DNA of 21,432 bases from Chloroflexota bacterium (lineage in GTDB: Bacteria > Chloroflexota > Anaerolineae > Anaerolineales > JACQED01): assembly GCA_016200785.1 (NCBI GenBank), contig JACQED010000179.1, positions 1 through 21,432 of the forward strand, given 5' to 3'. Position 1 is the first letter of the stretch, and every line of letters begins with the position of its first letter. The translations under genes and the position numbers were made by a program. A model generated the notes under the pieces. That model made no database searches. It was not told the origin of the DNA and saw only the letters and a list, made by a program, of their open reading frames with translations. Shown here in pieces: positions 14,765 through 21,182 of this stretch.

Positions 14765-16078
14765 ATGGCAACACCTCCAACCGATTCAAATGACAAGACC
14801 GTCGTGCGCTTGAAAAGGCCGACCGACGATACGCTGAAAGGGCGGCAGGGCGCGGCCTCGCCCGCGCGCCGGGGCGGACTCCGGGCCGATCAGGTGCGCT
14901 ATCTCGTCGTCGCGTGGATCGCGTTGACGGTCATCGCCGGAGTTTGCGCCTTCGTCGGCATCTACGCTTTCACCAACGGCGAGGGCGTCAAATTCACCGA
15001 CGCGACACCGCTGGCGCAGGTGCCCACCGCGACCAGCACGCCCTTTCCCACCTTCGCTCCGTTCCCGACGCCGGTCCCGCCGACGCAGTCTCCCGACACA
15101 GGCGGCGGGGTCGCCCAACCGACGCTCCCGCCGATTCAGGCGTTCAACCTCGGCGGCCAGGCCATTCACGGCGGCTTCCCGCACGCCGAGCAGATGACGA
15201 AGGCCGGCATGACGTGGGCCAAACTGCAAGCCTACGATTTGACGGTGGACTTCGGGCCGGCGATCGTCAATGCCCACAATCTCGGCTTTCGCATTCTGGT
15301 CAGCGTCAAAGATGAGGCCAACAAACAACAGGTCACTTCGCCGGCCTACCAACAACAGTTCGCGGCCTATCTGGTCACGCTGGCCCAGCAAGGGGCTGAC
15401 GCCATCGAGGTCTGGAATGAGTCGAACATTGACCGTGAGTGGCCGACCGGACAGATCAGCGGACAGGCTTACACTCAATTGCTGCAACTCGTTTATCCGC
15501 AGATCAAAGCGGCCAACCCGAACACGATGGTCATCAGCGGCGCGCTGTCGCCGACCGGCTTCTTCGGCGGCGGGTGCAGTCCCCAGGGCTGCGACGATAA
15601 GCCGTTCCTAGAGGCCATGGTCGCCGCCGACGCGATGAATTACGCCGACTGCGTTGGCATTCACTACAACGAAGGCATCCTGCCGCCGAGCGCTACCAGC
15701 GGCGATCCGCGCGGCAATCCCAATCACTATACCCGTTACTATCAAACGATGGTCAACACGTATCTGACGGCCACCGGGGGTCAGAAGCCGCTGTGCTTCA
15801 CCGAGTTGGGTTATCTGGCCGGCGGGGAGTATCCCAATCTCGGTCAGACTGCGCCCGGCTTTGCGTGGGCGGCGAAAACGACGCTGGCTCAACAGGCGCA
15901 GTGGCTGGCCGAAGCCGCCGACATGGCCAAGGCCAGCAACGGCCAGGTGCGATTGCTCATCGTCTTCAATGTTGATCTCGAAACAGGCGGGGCCGATCCG
16001 CAGAGCGGTTACGCCATCATCCGGCCCGATGGCTCGTGCCCCGCGTGCGATACACTGGCTGTGGTGATGAGCAAGTAG
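14765..16078 (+). CDS. Membrane-anchored clan-A glycoside-hydrolase-like protein
   Basis: This 437-residue protein has a basic cytosolic tail, one membrane anchor (46-69), a Thr/Pro-rich stalk (79-120) and a TIM-barrel domain (125-437). The proposed acid/base is E219 in EVWNESN and the nucleophile E347 in CFTELGY, the spacing seen in clan-A families such as GH5 and GH39. NES in place of the usual NEP is a small departure. The domain is a clear paralogue of residues 590-901 of the protein at 11102, sharing FxLGGQAIHGG, the GADAIEVWNE segment, TGFFGG-CxPQGC and the ending CPACD. AAGGA overlapping the previous stop, seven bases before the ATG, sets the start. It should sit outside the cell on the membrane; the glycan is unknown. 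Confidence 0.85.
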   Translation: MATPPTDSNDKTVVRLKRPTDDTLKGRQGAASPARRGGLRADQVRYLVVAWIALTVIAGVCAFVGIYAFTNGEGVKFTDATPLAQVPTATSTPFPTFAPFPTPVPPTQSPDTGGGVAQPTLPPIQAFNLGGQAIHGGFPHAEQMTKAGMTWAKLQAYDLTVDFGPAIVNAHNLGFRILVSVKDEANKQQVTSPAYQQQFAAYLVTLAQQGADAIEVWNESNIDREWPTGQISGQAYTQLLQLVYPQIKAANPNTMVISGALSPTGFFGGGCSPQGCDDKPFLEAMVAADAMNYADCVGIHYNEGILPPSATSGDPRGNPNHYTRYYQTMVNTYLTATGGQKPLCFTELGYLAGGEYPNLGQTAPGFAWAAKTTLAQQAQWLAEAADMAKASNGQVRLLIVFNVDLETGGADPQSGYAIIRPDGSCPACDTLAVVMSK

Positions 16079-16083
16079 CGCAT

Positions 16084-16167
16084 CGCTTATGGCTTATCGC
16101 TTATCGCAGATCGCATCCGCGTGACGCGATGGGCGATATGCGATACGCGAACCGCGATACGCGATAT
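16084..16167. repeat. Twelve-unit heptad array, head-to-head
   Basis: Exactly 12 gapless heptads (84 bases). Units 1-4 are of the type CGCTTAT or GGCTTAT; units 7-12 are GCGATAT, GCGATAC and similar. Read in shifted phase the right half is ATNNGCG, the reverse complement pattern of the left half. The array starts five bases after the stop of the preceding glycosidase gene and ends within the start codon of the next gene. Confidence 0.9.
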
Positions 16168-17353
16168 GCCCCTCGACTTCCGCTCCTTCGCGGCCAGGGC
16201 GCTCCTCGTCCTGGCCGTTTTGATTGCGTTGCTGGCCGTCGCGCACCCGGCTCCGTTGCCTCCGCCACGGCCCACGCCGACGCCAATTGTCGTCCCACCG
16301 CCGACGGTGAGTTATCCCCTCCTTCACACCGGATCGCCGGAATACGCGATACAGGCGTTCCTCTATTGGCATCTCGACGCCGCCGAGCGCGATCTCGATC
16401 TGGTCAAAGACATGGGCTTCGGCTGGGTCAAGCAGGGATTCGCGTGGCGCGACATCGAGGGCTACAAAGGCGCGCCATATGATTGGTATCGCACCGACTA
16501 CGTCGTCAATCTTGCCGAGAAGCGCGGGCTGAAGATCATCGCCCGGATCGACCGCCAGCCTTTTTGGGCGCAGGCCGACGGCGGGGCGATTCCTCTCGCC
16601 AACAGTCCGCCGGCCGATTACGCCGACTATGGCCGCTTTTGCCACGACATCGCCGAACGCTATCGCGGACGCATTCCGGCTTATCAAGTGTGGAACGAAC
16701 CGAACCTTTCGCGTGAGTGGGGCGACCGCCCGCCGAACGCCGGGGAGTACGCGCAACTGCTGAAAGTGTGCTACGAGGCAATCAAGTCGGCTGACCCGAA
16801 CGCGATCGTGATCTCCGCGCCGCTCGCGCCAACGGGAACCGACTTGCCCGTCGCCATCCCCGACGATGTATACTTCCAGCAGATGTACGACGCCGGAGCA
16901 AAGCCGTATTTTGATATGCTGGGAGTCAACGCCCCCGGCTACCTCGTCCCGCCGCAGACCGATCCGGCGGAGGTCGCCGCGAACGACGCGCTGGGCGGTC
17001 ATCGCTGGAACTCGTTCCGCCACGTCGAGGACATCCGCGCGATCATGACGCGCAACGGCGACGCCGACAAACAGATCGCGGTGCTGGAGATGGGCTGGAC
17101 GACGGATCCCATTCATCCCGATTACGCCTGGTTCGCCGTCACCGAACAGCAGCAGGCCGACTACCTCGTCGGCGCGTATCGGTGGGCCAGGGAACACTGG
17201 ACGCCGTGGATCGGTATCATGACGACCATCTACATCGCCGACCCGGAGTGGACGCAGAACACCGAGCAATACTGGTGGGCGATCACCCTGCCGGATTATC
17301 CGGAGACGAGGATGAGGCCGGCGTATTGGGCGCTGAAGAGAATGCAGAAGTGA
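16166..17353 (+). CDS. Secreted or anchored clan-A glycoside-hydrolase-like protein
   Basis: A 395-residue protein with an N-terminal hydrophobic segment (about 9-26, RALLVLAVLIALLAVAHPAP) acting as anchor or signal, a Pro-rich linker (28-47), and a TIM-barrel domain. E178 in QVWNEPNLSREW is the proposed acid/base and E308 in AVLEMGW the nucleophile, as in GH39/GH5-like clan-A enzymes. It is more distant from the two preceding glycosidases, lacking the CxPQGC and CPACD elements. The ATG at 16166 is preferred to a GTG at 16121 because the extra residues would come only from the heptad array. No Shine-Dalgarno sequence is visible at either. Its TGA stop is the first triplet of the next array. 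Substrate unknown. Confidence 0.83.
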   Translation: MPLDFRSFAARALLVLAVLIALLAVAHPAPLPPPRPTPTPIVVPPPTVSYPLLHTGSPEYAIQAFLYWHLDAAERDLDLVKDMGFGWVKQGFAWRDIEGYKGAPYDWYRTDYVVNLAEKRGLKIIARIDRQPFWAQADGGAIPLANSPPADYADYGRFCHDIAERYRGRIPAYQVWNEPNLSREWGDRPPNAGEYAQLLKVCYEAIKSADPNAIVISAPLAPTGTDLPVAIPDDVYFQQMYDAGAKPYFDMLGVNAPGYLVPPQTDPAEVAANDALGGHRWNSFRHVEDIRAIMTRNGDADKQIAVLEMGWTTDPIHPDYAWFAVTEQQQADYLVGAYRWAREHWTPWIGIMTTIYIADPEWTQNTEQYWWAITLPDYPETRMRPAYWALKRMQK

Positions 17354-17434
17354 TTGATGATTTTTGATTTCTGATTGCTGATTGGCTATAATGCAATGGG
17401 TCAGGTCTGCAATCAGCGATCTGCAATCTGCAAT
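17351..17434. repeat. Twelve-unit heptad array containing a stop codon and a promoter
   Basis: Twelve gapless heptads (84 bases). Units 1-5 are TGATTGA, TGATTTT, TGATTGC and similar; units 9-12 are CTGCAAT and CAGCGAT, which in shifted phase read GCAATCT, the reverse complement of the left word. Unit 1 provides the TGA stop of the glycosidase gene. A promoter (17364-17392) spans the left arm and centre. Confidence 0.9.
17364..17392 (+). promoter_or_regulatory. Promoter built within the heptad array
   Basis: TTGATT (17364-17369, four of six -35 consensus bases) lies 17 bases before a perfect TATAAT (17387-17392). Transcription would begin near 17399, about 40 bases before the CopD-like gene. 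The -35 is made by the TGATTTT units and the -10 is in the central, non-repeating part of the array. Confidence 0.6.
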
Positions 17435-17438
17435 CTCC

Positions 17439-17945
17439 ATGCCCCCTCTCCTCCTCGCCCTCTCATATTGGCTCCACATGCTCGCCACCATCGTCTGGGT
17501 CGGCGGGCTGGCGATGATGGCGCTCGTGGCGTGGCCGGGCGCGCAAAAGATTCTGGGGCCGGGGCCGACGATGGCCGCGCTCGTCGCAGAATGGCAGAGG
17601 CGATTCAATCCGCTGGCATGGCTCAGCCTCGCAGTGCTCATCGCCACCGGACTGACGCAAATGACGGCGAACAAGAACTACGCCGGCTTTCTGAATATCG
17701 CCAATGCGTGGACGGCGGCTATCCTGACCAAGCACATCGCCGTGGGCGGCATGATCGTGATCGGGGCGTTCATGAATGGGGCGCTTCAACCCGCGCTCGC
17801 TCGACTGGCGCTGTTGGAGTCGCGCGGCAAACCTGCGCCCGAAATCGAAATCCTGCGGCGTCGCGAACTGGCGCTGATCCGCCTGAATCTCGCCTGTGGT
17901 ATTCTGGTGCTGGCTCTGACAGCCGTTGCCCGCGCAGTCGGGTGA
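17439..17945 (+). CDS. CopD-like four-helix membrane protein
   Basis: This 168-residue protein has four hydrophobic segments. The first, LSYWLHMLATIVWVGGLAMMALVAWP, is the classic CopD-domain opening with a histidine (H13) and the WVGG turn. A second intramembrane histidine appears in LTKHIAVGGMIVIGAFMNG. CopD-family proteins are linked to copper uptake or to haem-like redox roles, but single-domain versions like this one are uncharacterised. The ATG at 17439 follows the heptad array directly; an upstream in-frame ATG at 17382 would add 19 residues encoded only by the array. No Shine-Dalgarno sequence is present. The fit to the family is good and the function uncertain. Confidence 0.8.
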   Translation: MPPLLLALSYWLHMLATIVWVGGLAMMALVAWPGAQKILGPGPTMAALVAEWQRRFNPLAWLSLAVLIATGLTQMTANKNYAGFLNIANAWTAAILTKHIAVGGMIVIGAFMNGALQPALARLALLESRGKPAPEIEILRRRELALIRLNLACGILVLALTAVARAVG

Positions 17946-17959
17946 AATGCAGAGGCTCA

Positions 17960-18032
17960 TTTACCACAAAGACACGAAGGCACGAAAAAACACAAAGTCA
18001 TCCGCTTCGTGTCATGGTGTCTTCGTGGTGAA
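17960..18032. repeat. Imperfect inverted repeat with 8-base periodicity (second copy)
   Basis: Arms 17960-17986 and 18006-18032 are 27 bases and match at 22 positions. Words such as CACGAAGG, CACAAAGA and TCTTCGTG are those of the element at 2615-2691, 15 kb away. It lies between the CopD-like gene and the HD phosphohydrolase gene. Confidence 0.85.
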
Positions 18033-18046
18033 TCTTTTTGCCTTCA

Positions 18047-18081
18047 AGCAATCGGCAATCTGAAATCCGCAATCAAGAATC
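18047..18081. repeat. Short five-unit heptad array
   Basis: Five gapless heptads ending in AATC (AGCAATC, GGCAATC, TGAAATC, CGCAATC, AAGAATC) stand directly before the ATG at 18084. The GCAATC word is the same as in the right arm of the array at 17351-17434. There is no opposite arm. Confidence 0.75.
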
Positions 18082-18083
18082 CT

Positions 18084-18992
18084 ATGCCTCCCATCACCCA
18101 ACACGTCGAACGCCATTTCAAGAACCGCGGGGTGCAGATCGATCTCCCCGCCACCTACGAGGCGCTGGAGCGTGAGAGCCTGGCGCGAGTCGGCGCGCTG
18201 GCGGTTCGCTATCCCAAGACGTACCAGATGTGGGATTTGCTCAACAACGATCCCGAGGCGCTGGCGAACTGGGACATGGCTGACTACATGGCCGTCAATA
18301 AACTCAATTACAACGACCATGGCCACACGCACGCGATGATCACTGCCTCGAATGGCATGGTGATGTTCGATCTTCTGCGCGAAGCCGGCCTGATACCCGA
18401 TGTGGTCAGTTCGGGCGCGGGCGACTTCGACGACTCGTGCCTGACCGTGGTCGCCGCGACACTGCTTCACGACATCGGCAATCAGGTGCATCGCAAGTAT
18501 CACGAGATGATGGGGATCGGCCTCGCGCGAACTATTCTGGATCGACTCATGCCGAAGGTCTATCCGACGATCGAGCAACGCGTTGAACTGCGCGCGTTCA
18601 TCTTGCACGCCATTCTCTGCCACGATTTCGACCCGCCGCCGCTCACCTTCGAGGCCGGCCTCGTCGCCATCGCCGACGGCACCGACGTCACGAAGGGCCG
18701 GGGGCGCAAAGCCTTCGACCTCGGCAAAGTGGATATTCACTCCGTCTCGGCGCTGGCGATTGACGAGGTGCAAATCGGCCAGGGCGCGGAGTTCCCGGTC
18801 GAGATACAGATCGTCATGAACAACTCGGCAGGAATCTTTCAGATCGAAGAGACGTTGACGAAGAAAGTCGTCCACGGCCCGTTGGCGAAGCACGTCACCG
18901 TCGTCGCGGTCACCCGACCCGAGGATGCGACGAGTGACGCGCGGATCATTCAACGGTTGACGTTGAAGAACGGGGTGTTTGTGGCGGAGTGA
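18084..18992 (+). CDS. HD-domain metal-dependent phosphohydrolase (archaeal-like family)
   Basis: A 302-residue HD protein. YNDHGHTHA (76-84) gives the first histidine, LLHDIGNQVHRKYHEMMG (127-144) the HD pair H129-D130 and a further H140, and AIADGTDVTKGRGRKAF (196-212) the late aspartate D198. This arrangement is shared with a group of uncharacterised phosphohydrolases found in archaea and thermophilic bacteria. The C-terminal 80 residues form a separate alpha/beta part (VQIGQGAEFPVEIQIVMNNSAG). The substrate, nucleotide or RNA-end phosphate, cannot be told. The ATG at 18084 follows a heptad array without a Shine-Dalgarno sequence; the upstream extension from 18009 is repeat-encoded. It is 61 bases upstream of rtcA on the same strand. 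Confidence 0.83.
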   Translation: MPPITQHVERHFKNRGVQIDLPATYEALERESLARVGALAVRYPKTYQMWDLLNNDPEALANWDMADYMAVNKLNYNDHGHTHAMITASNGMVMFDLLREAGLIPDVVSSGAGDFDDSCLTVVAATLLHDIGNQVHRKYHEMMGIGLARTILDRLMPKVYPTIEQRVELRAFILHAILCHDFDPPPLTFEAGLVAIADGTDVTKGRGRKAFDLGKVDIHSVSALAIDEVQIGQGAEFPVEIQIVMNNSAGIFQIEETLTKKVVHGPLAKHVTVVAVTRPEDATSDARIIQRLTLKNGVFVAE

Positions 18993-19020
18993 GGCCCTCA
19001 CTCCCAGCCCTCACCCCCGG

Positions 19021-19048
19021 CCCCTCTCCCAAAGCGAGAGGGGAGAGG
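19021..19048 (+). promoter_or_regulatory. rtcA: Hairpin overlapping the rtcA ribosome binding site
   Basis: CCCCTCTC (19021-19028) pairs perfectly with GAGAGGGG (19036-19043) across a seven-base loop, and the right arm runs into GAGAGG (19043-19048), the Shine-Dalgarno sequence five bases before the rtcA ATG. The left flank (CCCTCACCCCC) is of a pyrimidine-rich type common in dispersed repeats. Folding would partly hide the ribosome binding site. Confidence 0.5.
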
Positions 19049-19053
19049 CAGAG

Positions 19054-20190
19054 ATGATTGAGATTGATGGCTCGTTCGGAGAGGGCGGCGGGCAAGTCCT
19101 CCGCACCTCACTCACGTTGGCCGCACTGACGGGGCAGGCGACGCATATTCACTCGATCCGCGCCGGGCGGCGCAACCCCGGCCTCGCGCCGCAACACCTC
19201 ACCGGCGTCCTCGCGCTGGCCTCAGTCTGCGGGGCCGTGGTCGAGGGCGCAACGATTGGCTCGACCGAGGTGATCTTTCGCCCCACGTCGCCGCCGGTCG
19301 CCGGTACGTACGACTTCGACGTGACGGATGCGGCGCAGGGCGGCAGTGCCGGATCGGTCACGCTGATATTCCAAACTCTGCTTCTGCCGTTGTGGGCCGC
19401 CGCCGGCGAGAGCCGCGTGACGCTCAGAGGCGGCACGCACGTCGCGTGGAGCCCGCCGTATCATTATCTCGAACGAGTCTTCCTCCCCACCGTTGCCCGG
19501 ATGGGCATCCATGCGGAAATCGCGCTGGAGGGGTGGGGGTTTTATCCGGTGGGCGGGGGAGCGGTGAGAGCGCTGGTCGGTCACCAGTCGCCAGTCATCG
19601 GTCGTCAGTCGTCAGACGACCATTCGCCATTCGCAATTCGCACTCTGCGGTTGGTCGAGCGGGGTGCTTTGAAGCGAGTGTCAGGAATCGCCGCCGCAAC
19701 CAAACTGCCGGCCAACATCCCCCAGCGCATCGCAAATCGCGCTACGAACTATCTGCAAGATAATGGAGTGAAGGCGGACGTTCAACCCCTGCGGGAGCGC
19801 GGGGCCGGGCCGGGCGTCGGCTTGTTTCTCACCGCCGAATTCGAGAATGGAGTTGCCGGTTTTTCGTCTCTCGGCGAAAAAGGCAAGCCCTCTGAAAGAG
19901 TCGCCGAGGAGGCCTGCCTCGACTTTCTCGCCTTTCGCGGTCACGCTGACGCCGCCGTTGATATGCGCCTCGCCGACCAACTTCTCCTGCCGCTGGCGCT
20001 GGCCGATGGCGTCTCGGAATTCACGACCTGCCGTGTCACTCAGCACCTGCTCACCAACGCGCACATCATCCGGCAATTCATTGACGCCAGGATCGAAATC
20101 GCGGGCGAGGAAGGCGCGCCGGGGCACGTAACAGTTCACGGTGTAAGTTTCACCGCTGAGAGCGCCAAGGACGCAGAGAGTCGGCAATGA
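19054..20190 (+). CDS. rtcA: RNA 3'-terminal phosphate cyclase
   Basis: This 378-residue enzyme converts RNA 3'-phosphates to 2',3'-cyclic phosphates with ATP through a covalent enzyme-AMP. The opening IDGSFGEGGGQVLRTSL (4-20) is diagnostic, as are SIRAGRRNPGLAPQH and GGTHVAWSPPYHYLERVFLP. The nucleotidylated histidine is placed at H331 in TQHLLTNAHI; in the E. coli enzyme it is H309. The 22-residue difference is explained by an insertion at about 175-197, encoded by a heptad array (19575-19651). The last dozen residues (FTAESAKDAESRQ) are also repeat-encoded. The ATG at 19054 has GAGAGG before it. No RtcB ligase or RtcR-type regulator is in the window. It lies directly before rnz, and the upstream HD gene may be in the same operon. 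Confidence 0.93.
   Translation: MIEIDGSFGEGGGQVLRTSLTLAALTGQATHIHSIRAGRRNPGLAPQHLTGVLALASVCGAVVEGATIGSTEVIFRPTSPPVAGTYDFDVTDAAQGGSAGSVTLIFQTLLLPLWAAAGESRVTLRGGTHVAWSPPYHYLERVFLPTVARMGIHAEIALEGWGFYPVGGGAVRALVGHQSPVIGRQSSDDHSPFAIRTLRLVERGALKRVSGIAAATKLPANIPQRIANRATNYLQDNGVKADVQPLRERGAGPGVGLFLTAEFENGVAGFSSLGEKGKPSERVAEEACLDFLAFRGHADAAVDMRLADQLLLPLALADGVSEFTTCRVTQHLLTNAHIIRQFIDARIEIAGEEGAPGHVTVHGVSFTAESAKDAESRQ
19575..19651. repeat. Heptad array inside rtcA
   Basis: Eleven gapless heptads (77 bases). The left half repeats CGCCAGT and CGTCAGT; the right half repeats TCGCCAT, TCGCAAT and TCGCACT. The two halves belong to different word families. The array is read through in frame as a Gln/Ser/Asp-rich stretch placed after the VGGGAVRALV strand of RtcA. 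Confidence 0.82.
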
Positions 20191-20231
20191 ATCAATTTGG
20201 CTTCTCCGCGTTCTCTGCGAACTCTGCGGTG
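20151..20231. repeat. Imperfect inverted repeat across the rtcA-rnz junction
   Basis: The left arm (20151-20180) and right arm (20201-20231) are complementary at most positions and consist of CGCAGAGA / TCTCTGCG-type words spaced by eight or nine bases. The left arm encodes the C-terminus of RtcA and the right arm ends 14 bases before the rnz ATG. Confidence 0.7.
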
Positions 20232-20244
20232 CGGTTCTCTTCCC

Positions 20245-21165
20245 ATGTTTGAAATTGTCTTTCTTGGAACTTCCGCCTCCGCTCCCTCCGTCCATCGCGG
20301 CCTGTCGGCGCAGGTGATCATGCACAAGCAGTATCGCTTTCTAGTGGACTGCGGCGAGGGCACTCAGCGGCAGATCCTTCACAGCGGCATCGGCTTTAAG
20401 CGCCTCGACAAGATTCTGATCACGCACGGCCACCTCGATCACATCCTCGGCCTCGCCGGCTTGGTCTCGACTTTCGCCCGTTGGGAGGCGATGGATCAAC
20501 TCGAGATATGGGCGGGCAAATGGGCGCTGGATCGCATTCACGATCTGCTGTTCGGCATCGTTCTGCGCGGAGCCAAGCCGCCGCTCAAGATCGACCTCTA
20601 CGAGATCAAGCCCGGCGTGCTGATGGAAGACGACTCGTTTCAGCTGTCCGCGTTTCCGGTCACCCATCGAGGGCCGGACTGTTATGGTTTCGCCTTCGAA
20701 GAGAAACCGCGCCGCCAATTCCTCGCCGAAAAGGCCGAGGCCTTAGGTGTGCCGCCTGGCCCAGAGCGGCGCGAACTCGTCGCGGGCAAAGCGATCACGC
20801 TGGCCGATGACCGCACGATCCAACCCGAAGAAGTCCTCGGCCCGTTGAACGCCGGGGCGAAACTGATTCACGTCGGCGACGCCGGCAAGACTCACGATTT
20901 GCTGGAAGTCTGCCGCGATGCGGATGGGTTGATCATCGAGGCCACGTATCTCGACGTCGAAGCCGACCTCGCCCGCGAGTTCAGCCACCTCACGGCGAAG
21001 CAGGCGGCCACCCTGGCCAAGAAAGCCGGCGTCAGGCAACTCTTCCTCACCCACATCTCCCGCCGCTACCGCGAGAAGGATGTGCTGGAGGAGGCGCAGG
21101 CGGTGTTTCCGAATACGGTGGTGGCGAGGGATTTCGATCAGTATAAGGTGGTGAAGGGGAAGTAA
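20245..21165 (+). CDS. rnz: Ribonuclease Z (tRNA 3' endonuclease)
   Basis: A 306-residue metallo-beta-lactamase-fold nuclease that cuts tRNA precursors after the discriminator base. It has LGTSASAPSVHRGLSA (7-22), LVDCGEGTQRQI (33-44), the zinc motif HGHLDH (61-66), VTHRGPDCYGFAFEE, HVGDAGKT, EATYLD and THISRRY in the right order. ALGVPPGPERRELVAGK corresponds to the Gly/Pro-rich arm (exosite) that grips the tRNA elbow. Length is normal. The motif GTSGSxPT is here GTSASAPS, a mild change. The ATG at 20245 is chosen because homology starts there; a TTG at 20197 would add repeat-encoded residues. No Shine-Dalgarno sequence is visible, so coupling to rtcA 54 bases upstream or a leaderless mode is possible. 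Confidence 0.94.
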   Translation: MFEIVFLGTSASAPSVHRGLSAQVIMHKQYRFLVDCGEGTQRQILHSGIGFKRLDKILITHGHLDHILGLAGLVSTFARWEAMDQLEIWAGKWALDRIHDLLFGIVLRGAKPPLKIDLYEIKPGVLMEDDSFQLSAFPVTHRGPDCYGFAFEEKPRRQFLAEKAEALGVPPGPERRELVAGKAITLADDRTIQPEEVLGPLNAGAKLIHVGDAGKTHDLLEVCRDADGLIIEATYLDVEADLAREFSHLTAKQAATLAKKAGVRQLFLTHISRRYREKDVLEEAQAVFPNTVVARDFDQYKVVKGK

Positions 21166-21182
21166 CTCCAAGTTCGACCAAT

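Noticed and set aside
16084..17434. CRISPR array
   Set aside because: Repeats are gapless 7-base degenerate words without spacers of constant length, and no cas gene is present.
17382..17438. Upstream start of the CopD-like gene at 17382
   Set aside because: The added 19 residues would be encoded by the heptad array and overlap the predicted -10; CopD homology starts at 17439.
16094..17674. Minus-strand open frame of 526 codons
   Set aside because: It runs antisense to the third glycosidase and the CopD-like gene and crosses two repeat arrays; it shows no motif of its own.
20197..20244. TTG start of rnz at 20197
   Set aside because: The extra 16 residues come from the inverted repeat, and RNase Z homology starts at the ATG at 20245.
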